Of a DNA stretch of 18,893 bases, positions 1 to 6,274 are shown one piece after another; position 1 is the stretch's first letter, and every line of letters begins with the position of its first letter. The stretch is taken from positions 1-18,893 of the forward strand of contig NZ_DFUE01000065.1 in NCBI RefSeq assembly GCF_002379585.1. The letters run 5' to 3'. The DNA comes from Pseudomonas sp. UBA4194. GTDB lineage: Bacteria > Pseudomonadota > Gammaproteobacteria > Pseudomonadales > Pseudomonadaceae. The translations under genes were made by a program, and so were the position numbers. Under the pieces are notes generated by a model. The model saw nothing but the letters and a program-made list of their open reading frames with translations. It had not been told where the DNA came from and searched no databases.

Positions 1-118
1 GCGGCGTACAGCCGCGAAAGCAATAGCCGCCGCATCGACGATTCCCTCCACTGCAAACGTGCCTTTGAAACACATTACAGGCAAGATGAAACCTGCCAGA
101 TCAGACAGGACGTGCACC

Positions 119-1588
119 ATGAGTATTGCCGCAGACTTCGAAGTCGTTGAAACCGCCGAACAAGCCGTCGACCGGCTGGCAGCGCTGCACGAACGCGCCA
201 CCCAAGCCCTCAGTCAGGCCCTCAAGCGTTACCTCAAGGACCGCAGCGAACCCGACGCCGACCAGCGCGCATTGTTTCGCTATCCCGAACTGCGCCTGAC
301 CTACGCCTACAACGGTGAAGTCCCTGCCATCACCCGCGCCTACGCCAAGGTCAACACCCCGGGGGTCTATTCGGTCACCGTCACCCAGCCTGCCGCTTTC
401 CGCGGTTACCTACTGGACCAGCTCAAGCCCCTGATGCGCGATTTTGCGGTCACCATCGAAGTGGGCGTCAGTGAACAGAACATCCCCTATCCCTACGTAG
501 TGGACCAGGGCGACGAGCTGGCCGGCAGCGGCGTCACCGCCGCGGCGCTGGCGCGAGTGTTCCCCAGCACCGACCTGTCTGCCGCCACCGATGGCATCGC
601 CGACGGGCTCTACGACTGGGCCACCGCCGACCCGCTGCCGCTGGCGCTGTTCGACGCCGCGCGGGTGGATTTCTCCCTGCGTCGCTTGATCCACTACACC
701 GGCAGCGACTGGAAACACGTGCAGCCGTGGATCCTGCTGACCAACTACCACCGTTACGTCGACCAGTTCGTCACCCACGGCCTGGAGCAGTTGCAAAGTG
801 ATCCACGTTTCGTGCGACTGGTGATGCCCGGTAACGTCATCATCGAAAAGGGCATGGACAACGGCGAGGCCCAAGCCCTGGTCGCCAGCGTTGTCTGGCA
901 CCGCTACCAGATGCCGGCCTACCACCTCATTGCCGAAGATGGCGACGGCGTGACCCTGGTCAACATCGGCGTCGGCCCGTCCAACGCCAAGAACATCACC
1001 GATCACCTGGCCGTCCTGCGGCCCCATTGCTGGCTGATGATCGGCCATTGTGGCGGCCTGCGGCAGTCCCAGACCATCGGCGACTACGTGCTGGCGCACG
1101 CCTACATGCGCCAAGACGGCATTCTGGATCGGGTACTGCCGCCCAACATTCCTATCCCGGCCCTGGCCGAGGTGCAACTGGCGTTGCAGGAAGCCGCAGC
1201 GCAAGTCACCGGCGAGCGTGGCGACGATTTGAAAAAACGCCTGCGCACCGGCACCGTGCTGACCTACGACGACCGCAACTGGGAGCTGCGCTGGGCTCAG
1301 GAACGGCCGTTGATCAACCTGTCGCGTGCCGTGGCGGTGGACATGGAGAGTGGCACTATCGCCGCGCAGGGTTATCGGCTGCGGGTGCCCTATGGCACGC
1401 TGCTGTGTGTATCGGACAAACCGCTGCACAGCGAGATCAAGCTGCCCGGTTCGGCCAACGCGTTCTATAACCGCGCGGTCAGCCAGCATCTGAATATCGG
1501 CATCGCCGCCCTGAACCTGCTGCGCAACCAGCTCAACTCGCTGCACTCGCGCAAACTGCGCAGCTTCGACGAGCCGCCGTTCCGCTGA
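119..1588 (+). CDS. amn: AMP nucleosidase
   Basis: Predicted cytoplasmic enzyme that splits AMP into adenine and ribose 5-phosphate, a purine-salvage and AMP-level control step. The 489-residue product is close to the E. coli enzyme (about 484). Residues 1-180 form the Amn-specific N-terminal domain; about 230-480 is the PNP/UDP-phosphorylase fold, with IGHCGGLR (308-315), AVDMESG (406-412) and CVSDKPLHSEIK (430-441) matching the nucleoside-phosphorylase substrate-site motifs. The frame is open from 59, but the ATG at 119 is preferred: AGGA at 107-110 lies 8 nt upstream and the protein then begins at the usual place, while the extra 20 residues look like leader. No gene is seen in 1-118, which should hold its promoter. 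A small hairpin without a T run (1594-1609) follows the stop. The identification is firm. Confidence 0.96.
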   Translation: MSIAADFEVVETAEQAVDRLAALHERATQALSQALKRYLKDRSEPDADQRALFRYPELRLTYAYNGEVPAITRAYAKVNTPGVYSVTVTQPAAFRGYLLDQLKPLMRDFAVTIEVGVSEQNIPYPYVVDQGDELAGSGVTAAALARVFPSTDLSAATDGIADGLYDWATADPLPLALFDAARVDFSLRRLIHYTGSDWKHVQPWILLTNYHRYVDQFVTHGLEQLQSDPRFVRLVMPGNVIIEKGMDNGEAQALVASVVWHRYQMPAYHLIAEDGDGVTLVNIGVGPSNAKNITDHLAVLRPHCWLMIGHCGGLRQSQTIGDYVLAHAYMRQDGILDRVLPPNIPIPALAEVQLALQEAAAQVTGERGDDLKKRLRTGTVLTYDDRNWELRWAQERPLINLSRAVAVDMESGTIAAQGYRLRVPYGTLLCVSDKPLHSEIKLPGSANAFYNRAVSQHLNIGIAALNLLRNQLNSLHSRKLRSFDEPPFR

Positions 1589-1652
1589 CAGGTTTGCCGT
1601 CCCCGGCAAGGCGCTCTAGCATAGGCGACCTTGCCGGTACGAAAGCCTGATC

Positions 1653-2270
1653 ATGCCCCTGCCTCCTCGCTCCAAACCTCGCCCCTTCAACAGCCCGCGA
1701 CGCGTGGCCAAAGCGCCGCCCGCCGCACCGCGCCTGGTGTTGTTCAACAAGCCCTTCGATGTGCTGACCCAGTTCAGCGATGACCAAGGGCGCGCGACGT
1801 TGAAAGACTTCATCGACATTCCCGGGATCTACCCGGCGGGTCGGCTGGATCGCGACAGCGAAGGGTTGCTGCTGCTGACCAACGACGGGCAACTGCAAGC
1901 CCGTATCGCCGACCCTCGTCACAAGCTGGCCAAGACTTACTGGGTGCAGGTTGAAGGCGAGCCTGATGAACGCCAGCTCGAGCAATTGCGTGCCGGTGTC
2001 GAGCTGAACGACGGCATGACATTGCCCGCGCAGGCCCGCCTGATTGAGGAGCCCGACCTGTGGCCCCGGAACCCGCCCGTGCGGTTTCGCAAAAGCGTGC
2101 CGACCCGGTGGTTGGAGTTGGTGATCAAGGAAGGTCGCAATCGGCAGGTACGGCGCATGACGGCAGCGGTGGGTTTGCCTACGTTGCGTCTGGTGCGGGT
2201 GCGCATCGGCGATTGGACGATCGAAGGGTTGGGGCAGGGTGAGTGGCGTGAGGTACCGGCTTCGTTGTAG
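1653..2270 (+). CDS. rluE: 23S rRNA pseudouridine synthase E (RluE type)
   Basis: Predicted RsuA/RluB/E/F-family pseudouridine synthase; RluE modifies one uridine of 23S rRNA (U2457 in E. coli). At 205 residues it has a basic, Pro/Arg-rich N-terminus (1-27) and no S4 domain, as expected for RluE. The catalytic block GRLDRDSEGLLLLTNDG spans 63-79, with D66 as the predicted catalytic aspartate. The late conserved block KEGRNRQVRRM is at 159-169, and the EPDLWPRNPPVRFR segment (133-146) is typical of RluE. The ATG at 1653 has only a weak purine tract upstream, but no other methionine fits. It lies 64 bp after amn on the same strand and may be co-transcribed. REP elements follow directly and probably mark the transcript end. 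Confidence 0.94.
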   Translation: MPLPPRSKPRPFNSPRRVAKAPPAAPRLVLFNKPFDVLTQFSDDQGRATLKDFIDIPGIYPAGRLDRDSEGLLLLTNDGQLQARIADPRHKLAKTYWVQVEGEPDERQLEQLRAGVELNDGMTLPAQARLIEEPDLWPRNPPVRFRKSVPTRWLELVIKEGRNRQVRRMTAAVGLPTLRLVRVRIGDWTIEGLGQGEWREVPASL

Positions 2271-2283
2271 GCAGGGCCGGCCC

Positions 2284-2346
2284 CTTCGCGGCTTCACGCC
2301 GCTCCTACGGTTCGGTCCCGTGTAGGAGCGGCGTCAAGCCGCGAAG
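2284..2346. repeat. Inverted REP pair, class with GCGGCTT core
   Basis: Two REP-type sequences face each other: one at 2284-2308 containing GCGGCTTCACGCCGC and its reverse-complement partner at 2322-2346 containing GCGGCGTCAAGCCGC, separated by 13 bp. Each is itself an imperfect palindrome with the GCTCCTAC/GTAGGAGC tail seen in Pseudomonas REPs. The pair directly follows rluE and can fold into a long stem in the transcript. A second pair of this class sits at 15013-15075. Confidence 0.85.
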
Positions 2347-2399
2347 AGGCCCCCACAAACCCCGCACATCCCAGATCCCGCGGCGTCTCCCAAGCCGCC

Positions 2400-2425
2400 A
2401 TCGCGGGTAGAACCCGCTCCCACAA
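2400..2425. repeat. Single REP element
   Basis: A lone REP palindrome (GCGGGTAGAACCCGC followed by TCCCACA) in the amn/rluE-to-lrp gap. It has the opposite orientation to the tandem copies that begin at 2477. Together with the REP pair at 2284-2346 and the tandem array, it fills the 400-bp gene-free stretch 2271-2670, in which no coding sequence is credible. Confidence 0.8.
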
Positions 2426-2476
2426 AAGATGTCCGCCAGCCATCAGAACCCAACACCACCACACCCCCCCCCCTCT

Positions 2477-2666
2477 TGTGGGAGCGGGCTCTGCCCGCGA
2501 TGAGGCCCTACAACCCGGCCCCAAACCGTCAGTCTCGCCCCCCTCCCTGTGGGAGCGGGCTCTGCCCGCGATGAGGCCCTCCAACCCAGCCCCAAACCTT
2601 CAGGCTCACCCCCCCCTGTGGGAGCGGGTTCTACCCGCGATGAGGCCCTTGGACCCACCCCAAACT
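2477..2666. repeat. Tandem REP array, three units of about 70 bp
   Basis: Three direct repeats start at 2477, 2548 and 2617 (spacings 71 and 69). Each unit begins with TGTGGGAGCGGG, a 4-5 base loop, CCCGCGATGAGGCCCT, and continues with a conserved C-rich spacer containing CC-AACCC--CCCCAAAC. The third unit differs in its loop (GGTTCTACC instead of GGCTCTGCC) and runs out near the lrp stop codon. The spacer is repeated with the palindrome, so the whole unit was amplified rather than single REPs inserted independently. It probably also acts as the 3' end of the converging lrp transcript. Confidence 0.9.
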
Positions 2667-2672
2667 ACCGCC

Positions 2673-3152
2673 TCACCCGCGCAGATGGGTCAGCGGCAAC
2701 TCGGTACTGGCCATCACCTGATTCAACACGAAACTCGACCGCACACTGGTGACCCCCTCAATCCTTGTCAGATGCCCCAGCAGCAGTTTCTGGTAGTGAT
2801 CCATATCCGGCACCACCACTTTCAACTGGTAATCGGCATCCATCCCGGTCACCAAACTGCACTCCAGCACCTGAGGCAGATTGCGAATGGCCGCCTCGAA
2901 GGTCTCGAACCGCTCGGGCGTATGCCGATCCATGCCGATCAAGACATAGGCCGTCAGGCTCAGCCCGAGCTTCTTGCGGTCCAGCAGCGCGACCTGGCGC
3001 GAGATGTAGCCGTCGTCCTCTAGCTGCTTGACGCGCCGCGAACAGGGGGAGGGCGACAAGCCAATGCGCTCCGCCAACTCCTGGTTGGAGATCCGCGCGT
3101 CGCGCTGCAATTCCGCGAGAATGCTCAGGTCGTAGCGATCAAGTTTGCTCAT
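2673..3152 (-). CDS. Lrp/AsnC-family transcriptional regulator
   Basis: DNA-binding regulator of the feast/famine family, which usually senses an amino acid. The 159-residue product has the normal layout: winged helix-turn-helix in about residues 4-60 (DARISNQELAERIGLSPSPCSRRVKQL at 18-44 holds the recognition helix), then a RAM ligand/oligomerisation domain from about 65 to 145 with the signature VTGMDADYQLKV (101-112). The ATG at 3152 is preceded by AAGG with 8 nt spacing. It is transcribed away from the region holding a putative small RNA, and evenly spaced TTGC-type motifs lie just upstream of its start, consistent with autoregulation. Target genes and ligand cannot be read from sequence. 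The family call is firm; from memory it corresponds to PA3965 of P. aeruginosa. Confidence 0.94.
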   Translation of the reverse strand: MSKLDRYDLSILAELQRDARISNQELAERIGLSPSPCSRRVKQLEDDGYISRQVALLDRKKLGLSLTAYVLIGMDRHTPERFETFEAAIRNLPQVLECSLVTGMDADYQLKVVVPDMDHYQKLLLGHLTRIEGVTSVRSSFVLNQVMASTELPLTHLRG

Positions 3153-3175
3153 GAATTCGGCCTTGGTCTTTTCAG

Positions 3176-3242
3176 TTGCGGCAAATTATCCATCCGAAGT
3201 CAAAAATTGCGCAAGTGCTATATAAAACAGCAATCTTCGCAA
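3176..3242. promoter_or_regulatory. Candidate Lrp-type operator, phased TTGC/GCAA motifs
   Basis: Three related short motifs occur in the gap upstream of the Lrp gene: TTGCGGCAA (3176-3184), TTGCGCAA (3207-3214) and TTCGCAA (3236-3242). The first two are perfect palindromes; the third is a half match. Their centres are about 30 bp apart, roughly three helical turns, so they would sit on the same face of the DNA. Lrp/AsnC proteins commonly bind arrays of phased sites as octamers and regulate themselves. That this set is the site for this regulator is inference. Confidence 0.4.
3198..3226 (+). promoter_or_regulatory. Possible promoter for the small RNA
   Basis: TGCTATATAAAA at 3216-3227 contains a TG extended -10 followed by TATA-rich sequence; TATAAA (3221-3226) matches five of six positions of the sigma-70 -10. 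No good -35 lies 17 bp upstream. The CTATA start would also suit RpoS. Transcription would begin near 3233 and run into the structured segment that ends at the terminator at 3441-3467. Confidence 0.4.
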
Positions 3243-3467
3243 TCGTTCAGCACCTCGCCAGAGGTATCGTTATTACCAGAATCACTGCCCGGACATGAGT
3301 CCACTGCGTCAGCCCAAACAGGCTGGCTGCGGCCACCGCCCCCACCGGGGCTGCGCTGGCCCCCGGGCTGCACCCTGCCCAGAAGGCGGCGTGAAGTGAG
3401 CCGACGTCACAAGCGTCGAGCACGGACGAAGTTCGAGAGGGGAGGCCGACGGGCCTCCTTTTTTTTT
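3233..3467 (+). ncRNA. Putative structured small RNA, family not recognised
   Basis: About 235 bases between a -10-like element and a strong intrinsic terminator, with no convincing reading frame. Hairpins visible by eye: ACCTC/GAGGT (3252-3256 with 3261-3265, 4-nt loop); CAGCC/GGCTG (3310-3314 with 3321-3325); a two-tier stem GGCCA/TGGCC (3331-3335 with 3357-3361) enclosing CCCC/GGGG (3340-3343 with 3347-3350); CGACG/CGTCG (3402-3406 with 3414-3418); and the terminator. The transcript ends well before the next gene (3615), so it is a discrete RNA rather than only a leader. It diverges from the Lrp gene. I do not recognise a known family: it lacks the features of 6S RNA, tmRNA, RNase P RNA and 4.5S RNA. 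A 34-codon ATG frame (3295-3399) inside it has no proper ribosome binding site. Exact 5' end is a guess. Confidence 0.5.
3441..3467 (+). terminator. Rho-independent terminator
   Basis: Perfect 7-bp stem GGAGGCC (3441-3447) and GGCCTCC (3452-3458) with loop GACG, followed immediately by nine T residues (3459-3467). This is the clearest intrinsic terminator in the window. No protein gene precedes it on this strand for nearly 1.2 kb, so it must serve the RNA proposed at 3233-3467. Confidence 0.92.
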
Positions 3468-3614
3468 GCGCGCGAATCAGGGGCTGCACAGTGCCCATCA
3501 TGAAACTTGCGCGGCAGCCGATATCCTCGACAGGCAGACTGATAAGATCTTCACAGAACCGCTCTCCGGTTTTTCAGTCTGATGATTAATCCCCGCACCC
3601 CTATGAGGAACAGC

Positions 3615-4658
3615 ATGAAATCGCGCATCTGGCGTTTGGCCGGTGTTGGTGTGCTTTCGCTGGCGATCGGCGCGCACGCGTATGCCGAAGGCCCGCAGGA
3701 CCAACTGCGTGGCAGTTCCAACGGTGGCCAACGCGGCCTTGGGGGTGGGAACGCCGGCCCTGGCCAGAACCAGGGGGGCGGTCAGCAGAACAGACCGCCT
3801 TCGGGGGGCAACCAGGGCCAGTGGCAGAATCGCCCGCCTCAAGGCAACCCAGGGCAATGGCAGGGCAGACCGCCCGGCGGCGGCAACCAGAATCAGTGGC
3901 AAGGCAGCCGCCCGGAGCAGGGCCGGCCCGACAATGGCCGCCCCGACAACGGCCAGCAGAACGGCCGACCGCCCATCATCGGCAAGCCTGACGAAGTGCG
4001 TCAGACTCAGTCGCCCCTGCGGGGTAGCTACCCGGACCTGCGCCGTGACAACGATCGTCACTGGGAAGCCGGCGGCCCGGGACAGCGTCCCGGCTACGAC
4101 CGCTGGCCCGGCGGCCACGGCAACGGCTGGGGCCCCGGTCCGCAATACCGTCCCGGCCAGGTGATCGACCGCTTCCCGGGGCAGAACTACCGGGTGCCCT
4201 ATCGTGGCCAGGATTACTACTTCTCGGGCGGCTATTGGTACCGTCCACAGGGCCCGCGCTATGTCGTCGTGCAACCCCCTTACGGCGCCCGTGTACGCTA
4301 TCTGCCCGATTATGCACAGCGCATGTGGATAGGCAGCTCGGTGTTCTTCCTGGCCTCGGGCACGTATTACCAGTGGGCCGACAATACCCAGGAATACATC
4401 GTGGTGAATCCACCGGTCAACGCACCGTCGCCGCAGACCGTGCCTGCTGCCACCGGTTACGACGTCGCCGCCTACCCGGCCCAGGGGCAGAGCCCGCAGC
4501 AGATCGCCCAGGATCAATACGAGTGCAAACGCTGGGCTTCGGAACAGAGCCGCTTCGACCCGGCCGCGGCGACCTATGCGCCAGCGCCGGAAGTGGTGAG
4601 CGTGTATCGGCAGAGCTTGGCGAATTGCTTTGCGTCGCGGGGGTATAGCGTCAACTAG
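3615..4658 (+). CDS. Secreted Gly/Gln/Pro-rich protein, DUF6515 type
   Basis: Function unknown. Of the 347 residues, 1-24 form a clear Sec signal peptide (basic start, hydrophobic core VGVLSLAIGA, AYA before the cut), so it is exported. Residues 27-190 are low-complexity, rich in G, N, Q, P and R, with repeats of the form GQWQ-RPP (68-75, 80-87) and NQWQGSRP (93-100) and then RPDNG twice (104-113). A folded C-terminal half follows, with YRVPYRGQDYYFSGGYWYR (192-210) and RMWIGSSVFFLASGTYYQW (236-254), which I associate with DUF6515. Residues 300-345 carry a further small segment with two cysteines (C304, C338). The ATG at 3615 is chosen because GAGGA (3605-3609) lies 5 nt upstream and the signal peptide starts there; the frame is open from 3582. 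It is likely periplasmic or outer-membrane associated. Confidence 0.85.
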   Translation: MKSRIWRLAGVGVLSLAIGAHAYAEGPQDQLRGSSNGGQRGLGGGNAGPGQNQGGGQQNRPPSGGNQGQWQNRPPQGNPGQWQGRPPGGGNQNQWQGSRPEQGRPDNGRPDNGQQNGRPPIIGKPDEVRQTQSPLRGSYPDLRRDNDRHWEAGGPGQRPGYDRWPGGHGNGWGPGPQYRPGQVIDRFPGQNYRVPYRGQDYYFSGGYWYRPQGPRYVVVQPPYGARVRYLPDYAQRMWIGSSVFFLASGTYYQWADNTQEYIVVNPPVNAPSPQTVPAATGYDVAAYPAQGQSPQQIAQDQYECKRWASEQSRFDPAAATYAPAPEVVSVYRQSLANCFASRGYSVN

Positions 4659-4680
4659 CTGGATTTGGGGTGCAGGATCA

Positions 4681-4757
4681 CCTCAATCCAGCCCCTCCCT
4701 GAGGAAGAGAGCCGCTTCTCGCTCCCTCTCCCTCAGGGAGAGGGCTGGGGTGAGGGG
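4681..4757. repeat. Palindromic intergenic repeat, short form
   Basis: A 77-bp element between the convergent DUF6515 and cation-efflux genes. Its left end, CCTCAATCCAGCCCCTCCCT, is roughly the reverse complement of its right end, which contains AGGGAGAGGGCTGGGGTGAG. The right half contains a perfect 10-bp stem, CCCTCTCCCT (4724-4733) and AGGGAGAGGG (4735-4744), around one base. The same ends recur at 18719-18893, so this is a repeat family. It may also terminate both converging genes. Confidence 0.8.
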
Positions 4758-4787
4758 GCCATCCCCCACAATCCCCCGCGCCCTACG

Positions 4788-5675
4788 CTAACCCTCCCGA
4801 ACAACCTCCTGCGGATCCGCATGCACCAACACCTCCGCCCGCGGATACGCTTGCTTGATCACCGCCTCCACCTCCTCGCACAGTTCATGAGCCGCCGACA
4901 ACGTCAGCGCCCCCGGCAACTCCAGATGCAACTGCACAAACCAGTGATTGCCGGACATCCGCGTGCGCAAATCATGCGCCCCCAGCACTCCAGGCACCGC
5001 ACACGCCAGGGCCAGCATCTGCTCGCTGACATCCACCGGCAGCTCCTTGTCCATCAGGATTGCGGTACTTTCCCGGGCGATATGCACCGCGCTCCAAAGG
5101 ATATAAAGCGCGATCCCCAAACCAAACACCGCATCCAGCTGTGGCCAGCCATAACTGGCCAGCACCAAAGCCACCAGAATGCTGCCGTTGAGCAACAGGT
5201 CGGAGCGGTAGTGCAGCGAGTCGGCACGCACGGCCGTGGATCCGGTTTCCCTGATCACCCGATATTGCAGCGCCAGCAACGCGACCGTGAGCGCCAGCGA
5301 CAGCAGCATGACGGCAATGCCCACGCCAGCATCGCCCAAGGGTTGTGGATCCTGCAGGTGCTTGATCGCCTGATAGCCGATCAGCAAGGCGCTGGTCCCG
5401 ATGAACAGCGCCTGGGCCATCCCCGCCAGGGCCTCGGCCTTGCCGTGCCCGTAGCGGTGGTCGTCGTCGGCGGGGCGCAAGGCGTAGTGCACCGCCAGCA
5501 GGTTGAGAAACGACGCCGCGCCATCGAGCACCGAATCGGTCAACCCCGCCAACAGGCTCACCGACCCGCTCATCCACCAGGCAATCGCCTTGGCGACGAT
5601 CAGGATGCTGGCCACTGCCAGCGACGCCCTCGTTGCCAACCGCAACAGGCGGGCGTGTTCTTTACTGGTCGGCAT
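4788..5675 (-). CDS. Cation diffusion facilitator, FieF-like metal efflux pump
   Basis: Inner-membrane antiporter predicted to export divalent metal ions (Fe, Zn or similar) in exchange for protons. The 295-residue protein has the CDF layout: transmembrane segments up to about residue 205, then a cytoplasmic domain. The transport-site residues are in place: D47 and D51 in LTDSVLDG (helix 2), H155 and D159 in SLHYRSDL (helix 5), a pattern matching E. coli FieF with an offset of two. HRYGHGKAE (73-81) is the usual loop motif, and H234, H250, H285 and D287 match cytoplasmic metal-site positions. It is the second gene of an operon: the upstream lipoprotein stop codon is part of its TGAGGA ribosome binding site (5681-5686), 5 nt from the ATG. 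Substrate cannot be fixed from sequence. Confidence 0.93.
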   Translation of the reverse strand: MPTSKEHARLLRLATRASLAVASILIVAKAIAWWMSGSVSLLAGLTDSVLDGAASFLNLLAVHYALRPADDDHRYGHGKAEALAGMAQALFIGTSALLIGYQAIKHLQDPQPLGDAGVGIAVMLLSLALTVALLALQYRVIRETGSTAVRADSLHYRSDLLLNGSILVALVLASYGWPQLDAVFGLGIALYILWSAVHIARESTAILMDKELPVDVSEQMLALACAVPGVLGAHDLRTRMSGNHWFVQLHLELPGALTLSAAHELCEEVEAVIKQAYPRAEVLVHADPQEVVREG

Positions 5676-5683
5676 CGACTTCC

Positions 5684-6103
5684 TCAGGCGGCTGGCTTCA
5701 AGCCATACATGGCCAGCTGTTCGACGCTGCCCTTGTGCTGGATGAGGCGTGGATCGTCGAGCGGCAGGCTGCGGCCCAGCTCGGTTTGCAGAATGGCCTG
5801 CAGCTTGTGGTTGTCCACCTTGCCATCGGCGCCGATGGCCTCCTGAAGTTTCTCCGGTGCCACCTGAGCGGTGGCACCGTCATTGAGGTAGATGGCGCCC
5901 GTGGCGAAGTCCACGCCAAAGGCGATCAGGCCCGGAATCACATAAAACAGAATGCCGATGGCATCCAGCGCCGCCACCACAGGGTCGATACGGCCCTCGA
6001 TCTGCCCCCGGCGATCCGGCCAGAACAGGGTGCCGCAGGCAGTCAGTTGGGTCACCAGGGCAGCGACAACGGCGCCACCGATCAAACGCGAAGGAATACG
6101 CAT
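5684..6103 (-). CDS. Small lipoprotein of unknown function
   Basis: Predicted 139-residue lipoprotein. Residues 1-22 are a signal sequence ending in the lipobox LTAC, with C23 as the lipidated cysteine; the +2 residue is glycine, so outer-membrane sorting is expected. A hydrophobic stretch follows at about 47-66 (ALDAIGILFYVIPGLIAFGV). The C-terminal half is charged and helical-looking, with DGKVDNHKLQ around residue 92. I recall relatives in Pseudomonas genomes being labelled polyribonucleotide nucleotidyltransferase; nothing in this sequence supports that. The ATG at 6103 is preferred over the one at 6109: CGGAG (6110-6114) abuts the outer ATG but lies 6 nt from the inner one. It is co-transcribed with the cation-efflux gene downstream. 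Confidence 0.85.
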   Translation of the reverse strand: MRIPSRLIGGAVVAALVTQLTACGTLFWPDRRGQIEGRIDPVVAALDAIGILFYVIPGLIAFGVDFATGAIYLNDGATAQVAPEKLQEAIGADGKVDNHKLQAILQTELGRSLPLDDPRLIQHKGSVEQLAMYGLKPAA

Positions 6104-6274
6104 GCACATCTCCGAAAGTCAGGACTCAACGATACAAGCAAATGGCCAAGCCGAGTAGGTAGACCGTGTTGTCCGGGGGTAGGTTCTTGTGGGCTCGCCC
6201 CGCAAATACAAAGTATGTCCAACCCCCTCCCGCCAGGGCCAGCGTTATACTTCGCGCCTTGCTCCGGAGTACCC

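Noticed and set aside
1..15. Hairpin GCGGC/GCCGC at the window edge
   Set aside because: Five base pairs, no T run, and truncated context; it cannot be assigned.
410..1609. 399-codon open frame antisense to amn
   Set aside because: A typical G+C-rich shadow frame: no recognisable domain, and the opposite strand encodes a clear AMP nucleosidase.
3295..3399. 34-codon ATG frame inside the putative small RNA
   Set aside because: No proper ribosome binding site, composition dictated by G+C-rich stems, and it overlaps several hairpins. A dual-function RNA is not excluded but not supported.
3207..3503. 98-codon frame running across the small RNA region
   Set aside because: It reads straight through the nine-T terminator and starts in the promoter-like element; the product is Arg/Pro-rich and looks non-coding.
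6188..6207. Imperfect inverted repeat around TGTGGG and CCCCGCA upstream of hrpB
   Set aside because: It is short and mismatched; it may be a decayed REP or an operator, but the evidence is too thin to annotate.
5633..6274. Upstream extension of hrpB
   Set aside because: It is antisense to the lipoprotein gene; GGAG before the ATG at 6275 and the start of the helicase domain fix the true start.
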